This document shows positions 27,900 to 35,832 of a stretch of 64,000 nucleotides of DNA, piece after piece. Source of the stretch: Pseudomonas sp. LS.1a (GTDB taxonomy: Bacteria > Pseudomonadota > Gammaproteobacteria > Pseudomonadales > Pseudomonadaceae); the NCBI RefSeq assembly GCF_022533585.1, contig NZ_CP092827.1, positions 4,628,001 through 4,692,000 of the forward strand. The letters run 5' to 3'. Positions within the stretch are counted from its first letter, which is position 1. Each line of letters opens with the position of its first letter. The notes under the pieces were generated by a model that saw nothing but the letters and a program-made list of their open reading frames with translations, was not told the origin of the DNA and made no database searches. The position numbers were made by a program, and so were the translations under genes.

Positions 27900-28756
27900 T
27901 GTGCGGCCTCCGCAGTGCTGGCCAGCTTGGCCTTGAATTCGTTGAAATCGGCAGTGCCACGGATGTAGGTGTCGATCCAGGCGGTGAACGATTCACGGCT
28001 ACGCGCGATCGGGTCCCAGGCCTGGTAGAAGCGGTTGTCACGCTCGTAGTAGCCGTGGGCATAGGACGGGTGCGCACCACCCGGTACCAGGCATACCGCG
28101 CTCAGCGCCCAGGTCGGCAGCACGCAGGCGTTCATCGGGGCCTGCAGGTCGTCGACGATTTCCTCGACGGTGACGATGCAGCGCTTGGCGGCCAGGGCGG
28201 CCTCCTTCTGCACACCGAGGATGCCCCACAGCAGCACGTTGCCTTTGCGGTCGGCCTTTTGCGCGTGGATCACGGTCACGTCCGGGCGTACCGAGGGCAC
28301 GGCTGCCAGCACTTCACCAGTGAACGGGCAGGTGACGCTCTTGATCAGCGGGTTGACCTTCGGCAGGTCGGAGCCGGCGTAGGCACGCAGCACGGCGAAC
28401 GGCAGGCCCGAAGCACCGGCGACATAGGCGTTGGCCAGGTCGGCGTGGCTGTGCTCTTCGATTTCGATGGCGTGTGGCCACTGCTTCTCGACGGCATCAC
28501 GCAGGCGGTGCAGCGAACCGACACCCGGGTTACCACCCCAGGAGAAGATCAGCTTGCTGGCGCAACCGGCGCCGATCAGCTGGTCGTAGATCAGGTCCGG
28601 AGTCATGCGCACCAGGGTCAGGTCGCGCTTGCCCTGACGGATGATCTCGTGGCCGGCGGCTGTCGGGATCAGGTGAGTGAAACCTTCGAGGGCGACGGTA
28701 TCGCCATCCTGGATGAACTGCTTCACGGCTTCGTGAAGCGGGAGAATTGCAGCCAT
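27896..28756 (-). CDS. pcaI: 3-oxoadipate CoA-transferase subunit A (CatI/PcaI type)
   Basis: A 286-aa CoA-transferase alpha subunit. EGFTHLIPTAAGHEIIRQGKRDL and MTPDLIYDQLIGAGCASKLIF fit the glutaconate-CoA-transferase-like CatI subfamily rather than the short (about 231 aa) PcaI of KT2440. First gene of pcaI-J-F, preceded by two PcaR boxes, so its expression should depend on PcaR with beta-ketoadipate as inducer, as known for P. putida pcaIJ. Confidence 0.93.
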   Translation of the reverse strand: MAAILPLHEAVKQFIQDGDTVALEGFTHLIPTAAGHEIIRQGKRDLTLVRMTPDLIYDQLIGAGCASKLIFSWGGNPGVGSLHRLRDAVEKQWPHAIEIEEHSHADLANAYVAGASGLPFAVLRAYAGSDLPKVNPLIKSVTCPFTGEVLAAVPSVRPDVTVIHAQKADRKGNVLLWGILGVQKEAALAAKRCIVTVEEIVDDLQAPMNACVLPTWALSAVCLVPGGAHPSYAHGYYERDNRFYQAWDPIARSRESFTAWIDTYIRGTADFNEFKAKLASTAEAAQ

Positions 28757-28820
28757 TTGGAGACTCCTGGTCAGGGTGCTTCGGTAAGCTCAGATTAAGG
28801 AGACTCATGGGCGGCTTACA

Positions 28821-28854
28821 ATCCGATAATCGACTATTCGTGCGATTATCGAAC
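28821..28854. promoter_or_regulatory. Two PcaR boxes upstream of pcaI
   Basis: On the minus strand GTTCGATAATCGCAC (28840-28854) is followed 4 bases later by AGTCGATTATCGGAT (28821-28835). Both contain the near-palindromic core CGATWATCG. The first is identical to the published P. putida PcaR box as remembered. They lie 65-98 bases before the pcaI start, about where the -35 and -10 should be. Confidence 0.85.
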
Positions 28855-28895
28855 CAATTATTGCATCCCTACCTATCTCCCCTGGCTGCTGTACT

Positions 28896-28987
28896 GCCTT
28901 ATCGCCGGCAAGCCAGCGCCCACAGGCACGGCACCGGCCCTGGGCCTGATGCATTCCTGTGTGAGCTGGCTTGCCGGCGATGAGGCC
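28896..28987. repeat. REP pair (type II)
   Basis: Units ATCGCCGGCAAGCCAGC and GCTGGCTTGCCGGCGAT between the pcaK stop and the pcaI promoter. Probably the pcaK transcript end. Confidence 0.88.
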
Positions 28988-28993
28988 ATTGCG

Positions 28994-30340
28994 TCAGGTC
29001 GCGTCAGCGTGGCTCACCAGCCCTTTCACGATCACACCTACGGTCGCCAGCCCCGCCGGCACCAGCAATGCCGTGAGCACCTGTTCGAAGGTCCAGCCCA
29101 GCCCCAGCAGCGTCGCACCACTCCAGGCGCCGAGAATCGCCCCAAAGCGGCCAATACCCAGCATCCACGATACGCCCGTGGCGCGGCTCTGGGTCGGATA
29201 GAAGCGCGCCGCCAGCGACGGCATCGCCGACTGGGCGCCGTTCACGCACATGCCGGCAACCAGCACCAGCGTGGCCAATACGGTGATATTGCCCAGGCTC
29301 TGCCCCACGGCGTAGGCGAAGACCCCGGCCAGCAGGTAGAAAATGCCGATCACCTTGTGCGGATTGAAGCGGTCCATGGCCCAGCCCACGCCGACGGCAC
29401 TCAGCACGCCACCGAACTGGAACAGTGCGCCGATGAAGGCAGCCTGCTCCATGCTCGCACCGCTGTCGCGCATCAAGGTTGGCAGCCAGCTGGTCAGCAG
29501 ATAGACGATCACCAGGCCCATGAAGTAGGTCAACCACAGCAGCATGGTGCCCATGCCGTAGGTGCCGGAGAAAATCAGCGCAAACACGTTGCGCGCGGCC
29601 ACCGCCTTCTGTTCCGGCACGCTGAAGCTGCCCGCCTCGGCCACCACCTGTGGCGCGATGGGCGACAAGGTCTTGCGCACCTTGTCGGTGCCCCGGTTGC
29701 GCACCACCAGGAACCGCGCCGACTCCGGCAACCACACCATCAGCACCAGCGCCAGCAGCAACGGCAGCACGCCACCGATCACCAGCAGGCTGTGCCAACC
29801 GTAGGCAGGGATCATCTTGGCGGAAATGAAACCACCACCGGCCATACCCAGGTTGAAGCCACAGAACATGCTGGTCACCAGCAGCGACTTGAGGCGCTCG
29901 GGGGTGTATTCAGACAACAGCGTGGTGGCGTTGGGCATGCCTGCGCCAAGGCCCAGGCCGGTCAGGAAGCGCAATACCAGCAACTGGTCGACGTTGGTGG
30001 CGAAGGCCGAGGCCAGGCTGAAGCCGCCGAACACCAGTACTGCGCCCACCAGCACGCCCTTGCGGCCAAAGCGGTCGGCCAACGGGCCGGAGCCGAGGGC
30101 ACCGAACACCATGCCGATCAATGCAGCACTCATGACCGGGCCGAGGCTGGCGCGGTCAATCCCCCACTCCTGCGACAGGGCCGGGGCGATGAAGCCCATG
30201 GCGGCGGTGTCCAGGCCATCGAGGAAGACGATCAGGAAGCACAACAGCACCACCCGCCACTGGTAGCGGGACAGCGGCTGCTGATTGATGAACGACTGGA
30301 CGTCGAGGCTTTTGCCGACGTTGGTTTGCGCTTGGTTCAT
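28994..30340 (-). CDS. pcaK: 4-hydroxybenzoate/protocatechuate transporter PcaK (MFS, AAHS family)
   Basis: A 448-aa, 12-helix aromatic acid:H+ symporter. FLDGLDTAAMGFIAPALSQEW in TM1 matches the conserved DGxD region of PcaK, and PLADRFGRKGVL is motif A. PcaK takes up 4-hydroxybenzoate and protocatechuate and contributes to chemotaxis toward them. The ATG at 30340 (MNQAQTNVGKSLDVQSFI) is chosen over a longer frame. It lies between pcaR and pcaI on the same strand, with its own 326-base upstream region. Confidence 0.93.
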   Translation of the reverse strand: MNQAQTNVGKSLDVQSFINQQPLSRYQWRVVLLCFLIVFLDGLDTAAMGFIAPALSQEWGIDRASLGPVMSAALIGMVFGALGSGPLADRFGRKGVLVGAVLVFGGFSLASAFATNVDQLLVLRFLTGLGLGAGMPNATTLLSEYTPERLKSLLVTSMFCGFNLGMAGGGFISAKMIPAYGWHSLLVIGGVLPLLLALVLMVWLPESARFLVVRNRGTDKVRKTLSPIAPQVVAEAGSFSVPEQKAVAARNVFALIFSGTYGMGTMLLWLTYFMGLVIVYLLTSWLPTLMRDSGASMEQAAFIGALFQFGGVLSAVGVGWAMDRFNPHKVIGIFYLLAGVFAYAVGQSLGNITVLATLVLVAGMCVNGAQSAMPSLAARFYPTQSRATGVSWMLGIGRFGAILGAWSGATLLGLGWTFEQVLTALLVPAGLATVGVIVKGLVSHADAT

Positions 30341-30592
30341 TATTGTTATCCAGAATGAGGGGCACAGCCAGGCCACTGCACACGATCAAACGGTACAGAG
30401 GACAATGGTTTTGGGGGAATGGAGCCGGCGTCAGCCTGGATACAACGGTACTGCGCACGGGTGCGGCCGCGGCAGCGAGGGGACAGTATTCATGGTAAGT
30501 GCCTCTTATGTTTTTCTTGTTCGGTCGGCATAGCCGACTGCGGAGACATTAATCAGCGGGCGGTGGAGGCGCAATTGACTGCGAACGACACT

Positions 30593-30607
30593 GTGCGTTT
30601 ATCGCAC
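30593..30607. promoter_or_regulatory. Possible PcaR box upstream of pcaK
   Basis: GTGCGTTTATCGCAC matches the reverse-orientation PcaR box GTGCGATTATCGAAC at 13 of 15 positions. It is the only box in the 326-base pcaR-pcaK gap; no partner is found 19 bases away on either side. It lies 253 bases before the pcaK ATG. The remaining leader shows nothing else recognisable. Confidence 0.4.
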
Positions 30608-30638
30608 AGGAAACGGTTTTGCCTGTTCCAGATTTGAA

Positions 30639-30660
30639 AGGGGGCGCTTTGCGGCCCCCT
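30639..30660 (-). terminator. Terminator-like hairpin after pcaR
   Basis: AGGGGGC and GCCCCCT pair around an 8-base loop. On the minus strand the stem begins 6 bases past the pcaR stop and is followed by TTTC, a weak T-tract. Confidence 0.6.
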
Positions 30661-30666
30661 GCAGGC

Positions 30667-31557
30667 TCAGCCAAACAGCTGATGACAAAGGTCCCGGCTA
30701 GCCGCCAGCAAAATCGGCAGGAACCGCTGCTCCAGCTCACTGCGCGTCACCCGCCCGACATGGGTACTCACATTCAACGCAGCCAACACCTGCCCCGAGG
30801 CGTCATACACCGGCACGGCAATCGAGCGCAGCCCCTGCTCCAGCTCCTGGTCCACCACGCACCAGCCCTGGGCACGCACCTGCTGGATACAGGCGAACAG
30901 CGACTCGGGGTCATGCAAGGTACGGCTGGTTCGCGCCTTCAGGTCGGCACGTTCCAGGTATTCACGCAGGCTGGTGTCATCCATGGCCGCCAACAGAATG
31001 CGCCCCATCGATGTGCAATAGGCCGGCAGGCGCCCGCCCACCGACAGGTCGACCGAGATCAGCCGCTCCACCGTGGCCGAACGGGCTATATAAAGAATGT
31101 CGTCACCTTCGAGCGTGGCCATGTTGGCCGCCTCGTGCAGCTGATCGCTGATGCGGTCCAGGTAAGGCTGGGCAGAAATCGCCAGCGGCGTCGACGACAG
31201 GTACGCATGCCCCAGCGTCAGCACTTTGGGCAACAGCGAATAGGTGCGCCCGTCGGTGGTGGCGTAACCCAGCTTGATCAGCGTGTGCAGGCAACGGCGC
31301 ACCGCCGCCCGGGGGATTTCGGTGCGGTGGCTGATCTGGGCGATGGTCAGGTGGCGCTTGCGTTCCTGGAAGGCCTGGATCACAGCCAGGCCACGCGCCA
31401 GGGAGGTCATGAAGTCCGGGTCGCCGGTAAAGGCCTGGATGCGTTTGGCCGGGGAAGCCACGATCGGCGGTGCCAGGGCTGCCGAGGCAGATCGTGCCTG
31501 CTCTGGATTGGCCGACTCTGGATTGACGGAATCGTTGACCAGGGTTTCGTCACTCAT
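30667..31557 (-). CDS. pcaR: IclR-family pca regulon activator PcaR
   Basis: A 296-aa IclR regulator. The winged HTH is near residues 50-110 (TSLARGLAVIQAFQERKRHLTIAQISHRTEIPRAAVRRCLHTL), and the C-terminal IclR effector domain follows (STPLAISAQPYLDRISDQLHEAANMATLEGDDILYIAR). Known PcaR activates pcaIJ, pcaBDC-type genes and pcaK with beta-ketoadipate and represses itself. The ATG at 31557 gives the usual length; the upstream frame is rejected. Two PcaR boxes lie just upstream, fitting autoregulation. Confidence 0.94.
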   Translation of the reverse strand: MSDETLVNDSVNPESANPEQARSASAALAPPIVASPAKRIQAFTGDPDFMTSLARGLAVIQAFQERKRHLTIAQISHRTEIPRAAVRRCLHTLIKLGYATTDGRTYSLLPKVLTLGHAYLSSTPLAISAQPYLDRISDQLHEAANMATLEGDDILYIARSATVERLISVDLSVGGRLPAYCTSMGRILLAAMDDTSLREYLERADLKARTSRTLHDPESLFACIQQVRAQGWCVVDQELEQGLRSIAVPVYDASGQVLAALNVSTHVGRVTRSELEQRFLPILLAASRDLCHQLFG

Positions 31558-31583
31558 CGCACACCTCAAAAAAACGCCCACTC

Positions 31584-31617
31584 GTGCGATTATCGAACAA
31601 ACGGCCGATAATCGCAA
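31584..31617. promoter_or_regulatory. Two PcaR boxes at the pcaR promoter
   Basis: GTGCGATTATCGAAC (31584-31598) and GGCCGATAATCGCAA (31603-31617) have the same 19-base centre spacing as the pcaI pair. They lie 27-60 bases upstream of the pcaR ATG, fitting autorepression. The distal box also abuts the promoter-like TTGACC of the divergent candidate sRNA. Confidence 0.8.
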
Positions 31618-31649
31618 TTGACCGCTGACACTTTTACTTATACCTTTCT

Positions 31650-31741
31650 CCTGCCACTTGTGGCTTCTTTGGAGAGACTGGTCAGGTACCCACCGTAGAA
31701 GTCCCCAGGCAACGGCCTCGCCTTTTGGCGAGGCCGTTTTT
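31650..31741 (+). ncRNA. Candidate small RNA between pcaR and the 66-aa gene
   Basis: No gene precedes it on this strand, yet a perfect 12-bp G+C-rich stem (31711-31722 with 31727-31738, loop TTTT) followed by TTTTT forms a textbook intrinsic terminator. Upstream, TTGACC (31618-31623) and TTATACC/TACCTT (about 31638-31646) give a promoter-like pair. The approximately 92-nt product can fold a 5' hairpin: GCCA-CUUG-UGGC inside TCTCC/GGAGA arms. The transcript start is inferred. It matches no sRNA family that can be recalled with confidence. Confidence 0.5.
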
Positions 31742-31910
31742 CATTACCCTCCCGGTCAACGGACCCGCTACTGCATTGCAGCGAACTTTTGTCCGTCTTG
31801 CCTTTCAAACTTGCACGAAAGGCCCAAACTGTTGTCGGACGCATCCCGTTACTTGCGTCAGGTGATGTAAGGGTTGGGTAAACAACGATGTTCGGCGCAA
31901 TATCGGTTGC

Positions 31911-31916
31911 TATAAT
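31911..31916 (+). promoter_or_regulatory. -10 element upstream of the 66-aa gene
   Basis: A perfect TATAAT lies 129 bases before the GTG start of the small gene, implying a leader of about 120 bases. The -35 position reads ATGTTC, a poor match. The rest of 31742-32045 shows nothing recognisable. Confidence 0.45.
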
Positions 31917-32045
31917 CGATTGCGCAGGCCTCGACGATGCCGTGGTAACGGAACCTTCCGCTGTATCAAGCCGTTGCGGCCAGCAAGGCATGTGCACGCG
32001 GTACAACGCACAACAATACTCATCGAACTTGATTCAGGTACTACT

Positions 32046-32246
32046 GTGACGAAAGATGAACTGCGCGCGGAACTCGAGCGCCAGGCGGAGCGTTACAAGG
32101 ATGTTTACGGTGGTGAAGTCACCACTTACGCCGCACAACCGGACCCGGAACGCAAACCTTGGCGCAAGCGTGCCAGCGTGCGCGACCAGGCCTTCAGCCA
32201 GGAACTGGAACGTATGGAAAAGGAACTGCGCAGCGACAATCCCTGA
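32046..32246 (+). CDS. Conserved small charged protein (66 aa)
   Basis: A 66-aa highly charged, probably helical cytoplasmic protein (TKDELRAELERQAERYKDVYGG ... PWRKRASVRDQAFSQELERMEKELRSDNP). A GTG start at 32046 with AGGT 7 bases upstream is chosen; the upstream extension reads through non-coding leader. No domain is recognised. It is next to the candidate sRNA and upstream of pit, each apparently transcribed separately. Function unknown. Confidence 0.7.
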   Translation: MTKDELRAELERQAERYKDVYGGEVTTYAAQPDPERKPWRKRASVRDQAFSQELERMEKELRSDNP

Positions 32247-32521
32247 CTCACGGGACCACGCCAGCGCGTCGCCGCCCGGCCAGCCGGGCGCGGTCGATCT
32301 TTACTGTCAGGCCGAAGATGAAATGGAATCACACAAATTTCATACGACCGTTTGAATAGTAGGGAAGCGGCTTTTTCTCCATCATTTTGCCGGTTTTAGC
32401 CAGATTTCGCGATTTTTCGCAGACATTTCCCTGCCTGCACGCCCTGACATGCACATCGCGCTCACGTCAGGAAGATTGCCGTCGGTCTGTCGCAGATGCA
32501 TCGATTGCCAACGTTTTCTGG

Positions 32522-32527
32522 CATAAT
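32522..32527 (+). promoter_or_regulatory. Possible -10 of pit
   Basis: CATAAT lies 31 bases before the pit ATG in a 312-base gap (32247-32558). No well-spaced -35 and no Pho box are visible, as expected for a low-affinity phosphate transporter. The gap also holds a GC-rich hairpin-like stretch just after the 66-aa gene (CGCCCGGCCAGCCGGGCG, near 32272-32290). Confidence 0.35.
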
Positions 32528-32558
32528 CCCGCCCCCCTAAGACCGCCAGACAACCTTC

Positions 32559-34031
32559 ATGATCGAATTATTCAGCGGACTGGATGCCTGGGTGTTGGTG
32601 AGCCTGCTGCTCGCCTTGACCTTCGTACTCGCCTTCGAGTTCATCAATGGCTTTCATGACACCGCCAATGCGGTAGCTACCGTCATCTATACCAAAGCCA
32701 TGCCGCCGCACCTCGCCGTGTTCTTCTCCGGCGTGTTCAACTTCCTTGGCGTTCTGCTCGGCGGTGTCGGGGTGGCCTATGCCATCGTGCACCTGCTGCC
32801 GGTAGAGCTGCTGATCAATGTGAACACCGGACACGGCCTGGCCATGGTCTTCTCGCTGCTGGCTGCGGCCATCACCTGGAACCTGGGCACCTGGTACTTC
32901 GGTATCCCCGCCTCCAGCTCGCACACGCTGATCGGCTCCATCCTCGGTGTCGGCCTGGCCAATGCCCTGATCAACGACATCCCGCTGGGCGACGGTGTCA
33001 ACTGGCAGAAGGCGATCGACATCGCCATGTCGCTGGTGGTCTCGCCCATGGCCGGCTTCGCCGTTGCAGCACTGGTGCTGATCGGCCTGAAGTGGTGGCG
33101 CCCGCTGTCGAAGATGCACAAGACCCCCGAGCAGCGCCGCAAGCTCGACGACAAGAAGCACCCGCCGTTCTGGAACCGCCTGGTACTGGTGGTTTCGGCC
33201 ATGGGCGTGAGCTTCGTGCACGGCTCCAACGACGGCCAGAAAGGCATCGGCCTGATCATGCTGGTGCTGATCGGTATCGTCCCGGCCAAGTTCGTCCTCG
33301 ACCTGAACAGCACCACCTACCAGATCGAGCGTACCCGCGACGCCACCCTGCACATGAGCCAGTTCTACCAGCGCAACGCCGCCACCCTGGGCGAGTTCCT
33401 GGCACTGGGCAAGGCCAAGTCCAGCGACCTGCCGGAGCAGTTCAGCTGCAACCCGCAGCAGACCGAGCCGACCATTGCCGCGCTGCAGTCCTCGCTGCAA
33501 GGCGTTACCGACTACCACAGCCTGAGTGCCGACAAGCGTGTCGAAGTGCGTCGCTACCTGCTGTGCCTGGACGACACGGCGAAGAAGGTCGGCAAGCTGC
33601 CGGGCCTGGAAGCCCGTGAAAAGGCCGACCTGGAAAAACTGCGCAAAGACCTGACCGCAACCACCGAGTACGCCCCGTTCTGGGTAATCGTGGCCGTCGC
33701 CCTGGCCCTGGGCCTGGGTACCATGGTCGGCTGGAAGCGCGTGGTACTGACCGTTGGCGAGAAGATCGGCAAGCAGGGCATGACCTATGCCCAGGGCATG
33801 TCGGCGCAGATCACCGCGGCTTGCGCCATCGGCATGGCCAACATCTTCGCCCTGCCGGTATCGACCACCCACGTGCTGTCGTCCGGCGTGGCCGGTACCA
33901 TGGTTGCCAACAAGAGCGGCCTGCAAGGCGGCACCGTGAAGACCATCCTGCTGGCCTGGGTACTGACCCTGCCTGCGTCGATGGGCCTGGCGGCCGGCCT
34001 GTTCTGGCTGGCGTCCAAAGCCATTGGCTGA
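32559..34031 (+). CDS. pit: Low-affinity inorganic phosphate transporter Pit
   Basis: A 490-aa inner-membrane permease of the PHO4/Pit family that imports metal-phosphate with protons. Both inverted PHO4 signatures are visible: EFINGFHDTANAVATVIYT near the N-terminus and SFVHGSNDGQKGIGLIM mid-protein. A long cytoplasmic insert (about residues 250-370) separates the two halves, as in PitA. It is monocistronic with a strong terminator. Confidence 0.94.
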   Translation: MIELFSGLDAWVLVSLLLALTFVLAFEFINGFHDTANAVATVIYTKAMPPHLAVFFSGVFNFLGVLLGGVGVAYAIVHLLPVELLINVNTGHGLAMVFSLLAAAITWNLGTWYFGIPASSSHTLIGSILGVGLANALINDIPLGDGVNWQKAIDIAMSLVVSPMAGFAVAALVLIGLKWWRPLSKMHKTPEQRRKLDDKKHPPFWNRLVLVVSAMGVSFVHGSNDGQKGIGLIMLVLIGIVPAKFVLDLNSTTYQIERTRDATLHMSQFYQRNAATLGEFLALGKAKSSDLPEQFSCNPQQTEPTIAALQSSLQGVTDYHSLSADKRVEVRRYLLCLDDTAKKVGKLPGLEAREKADLEKLRKDLTATTEYAPFWVIVAVALALGLGTMVGWKRVVLTVGEKIGKQGMTYAQGMSAQITAACAIGMANIFALPVSTTHVLSSGVAGTMVANKSGLQGGTVKTILLAWVLTLPASMGLAAGLFWLASKAIG

Positions 34032-34049
34032 GTGATACGGTTCTGAAAG

Positions 34050-34074
34050 AGGCGGCCTTCGGGTCGCCTTTTTT
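34050..34074 (+). terminator. Rho-independent terminator of pit
   Basis: AGGCGGCC-TTCG-GGTCGCCT, an 8-bp stem with one G-T pair and a TTCG tetraloop, followed by TTTTTT, 19 bases after the stop. Confidence 0.92.
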
Positions 34075-34079
34075 CTGTA

Positions 34080-34177
34080 GCGGCCCCTTCGCGGGCAAAC
34101 CCGCTCCCACAGCTCATGCACAGCTCTTGATATCTGTGGAGAACCTGTGGGAGCGGGTTTACCCGCGAAGAGGCCGC
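34080..34177. repeat. REP pair (type I)
   Basis: Inverted REP units between the convergent pit and HerA-like genes. Linker GCACAGCTCTTGATATCTGTG is an imperfect inverted repeat. Confidence 0.9.
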
Positions 34178-34187
34178 TACAGGCAAC

Positions 34188-35663
34188 CTACCTTTTCTTG
34201 CCCCCCAGCAACGACCCCATCAAGCCCCGCACCAACTGGCGCCCCAACTGGTTGGCCGCCTGGCGCACCGCCGACTTGATCGCCTGCCCCGCCGCACTCT
34301 GCAAGAACTCACCGGCCTTGTCGGCAAAGCTCTCCTCATCCGCCTTGGGTTGCGGCGCCGGCTCCACCGGTTCGCCCTTGCGCTGGGTCAGCATCTCATA
34401 GGCCGACTCACGATCCACCGGCTTGTCATAACGCCCCGCCAGCGGCGAAGCGGCAATCAGCGCACTGCGCTCAGTCCCGCTCAACGGCCCGATACGCGAC
34501 TGCGGTGGTGCAATCAGTACCCGTTGCACCATCGCAGGCGTGCCCTTCTCTTCCAGCGTCCCCACCAGCGCCTCGCCAATCCCCAGCTCGGTCAGCACCG
34601 CCAGGGTGTCGAACGCCGGGTTGGGGCGGAAGCCATCGGCCACCGCCCGCAGCGACTTCTGCTCTTTGGCGGTAAATGCCCGCAAGCCATGCTGAATGCG
34701 CAAGCCCAACTGGGCCAGCACCGCATCCGGCAAGTCCCCCGGCGACTGGGTGACGAAGTACACCCCCACGCCCTTGGAGCGGATCAGCCGCACCACCTGT
34801 TCCAGGCGATCCTGCAATGCCTTGGGCGTATCGTTGAACAGCAAGTGCGCTTCATCGAAGAACAACGCCAGTACCGGCTTGTCGGCATCGCCGCGCTCGG
34901 GCAACTGCTCGAACAACTCGGCCAGCAGCCACAACAGGAAGGTCGCGTACACCTTGGGCGCCTCGTGCACCAACCGGCTCGCGTCCAGCAGGTGGATACG
35001 CCCACGGCCGTCCGGGTCTGGCCGCAAGAGGTCCTCGAGCTGCAAGCCAGGTTCACCGAACAGCGCCTCGGCGCCCTGCTGCTCCAGGGTAGCCAGCCGG
35101 CGCAACAGGGCCTGGGTGGAGGCCGTGGTCATCAGCGCACTGTCTTCGCCCAGCAGTTGCGGGTTGTCCTTCAGGTGCGCGAGCAGCGCCTTGAGGTCCT
35201 TGAGGTCGAGCAGCAGCAGGCCTTCGCGGTCGGCCACCTTGAACGCCGCATACAGCGCCGCCTGTTGACTGTCGGTCAGCTCCAGCAAGTTGCCCAGCAG
35301 CAGCGGCCCCATTTCACTGAGGGTGGTGCGCAGCGGGTGGCCGGACTGGCCCGCAATGTCCCACAGGCTCACCGGGTAAGCCTGCGGCCTGTGCCCTAGC
35401 CAGGGCATGCCGGCGATACGCTCGGCCACCTTGCCCTGCGGCGCAGCAGCAGCGCCCAGGCCGCACAGGTCGCCTTTGACATCGGCGGCGAACACGGCCA
35501 CCCCCGCATCACTGAACGCTTCCGCCAGATGCTGCAGGGTGACGGTCTTGCCAGTACCCGTCGCACCCGCCACCAGGCCATGGCGGTTGGCCAGCCTCAT
35601 CGCTTGCCCAACTGGCTGGCCATCCGGGCCAGCGCCTACAACGATGGTCGAAAATTCCGACAT
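34188..35663 (-). CDS. HerA-like (DUF853) P-loop ATPase
   Basis: A 491-aa ATPase. Walker A is GATGTGKT (residues 33-40), and Walker B lies in LALFFDEAHLLFND. HerA-type features include DVKGDLCGLG after strand 2 and an arginine-finger region (RLIRSKGVGVYFVTQSP). The low-complexity C-terminal tail ends MGSLLGGKKR. Family members (YjgR-like) are presumed DNA-translocating motors, but the physiological role is unknown; no NurA nuclease is adjacent. Start at 35663 (MSEFSTIVVGAG) gives the usual length. Confidence 0.88.
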   Translation of the reverse strand: MSEFSTIVVGAGPDGQPVGQAMRLANRHGLVAGATGTGKTVTLQHLAEAFSDAGVAVFAADVKGDLCGLGAAAAPQGKVAERIAGMPWLGHRPQAYPVSLWDIAGQSGHPLRTTLSEMGPLLLGNLLELTDSQQAALYAAFKVADREGLLLLDLKDLKALLAHLKDNPQLLGEDSALMTTASTQALLRRLATLEQQGAEALFGEPGLQLEDLLRPDPDGRGRIHLLDASRLVHEAPKVYATFLLWLLAELFEQLPERGDADKPVLALFFDEAHLLFNDTPKALQDRLEQVVRLIRSKGVGVYFVTQSPGDLPDAVLAQLGLRIQHGLRAFTAKEQKSLRAVADGFRPNPAFDTLAVLTELGIGEALVGTLEEKGTPAMVQRVLIAPPQSRIGPLSGTERSALIAASPLAGRYDKPVDRESAYEMLTQRKGEPVEPAPQPKADEESFADKAGEFLQSAAGQAIKSAVRQAANQLGRQLVRGLMGSLLGGKKR

Positions 35664-35832
35664 CTCTTTAATCCTCTGCTCAAGCTTTGCCTTAATTCGG
35701 CCGATACCTGTGGGTGATATTCGCCTTAATAGAGAGGGACAACCGAAAAGGGACTTTTCGGGATGTTGCACTGCATTGTGACTCCACGGGTGCAAACGCC
35801 TGATATAAAACCTTAGCGGAACCGATTACGCC

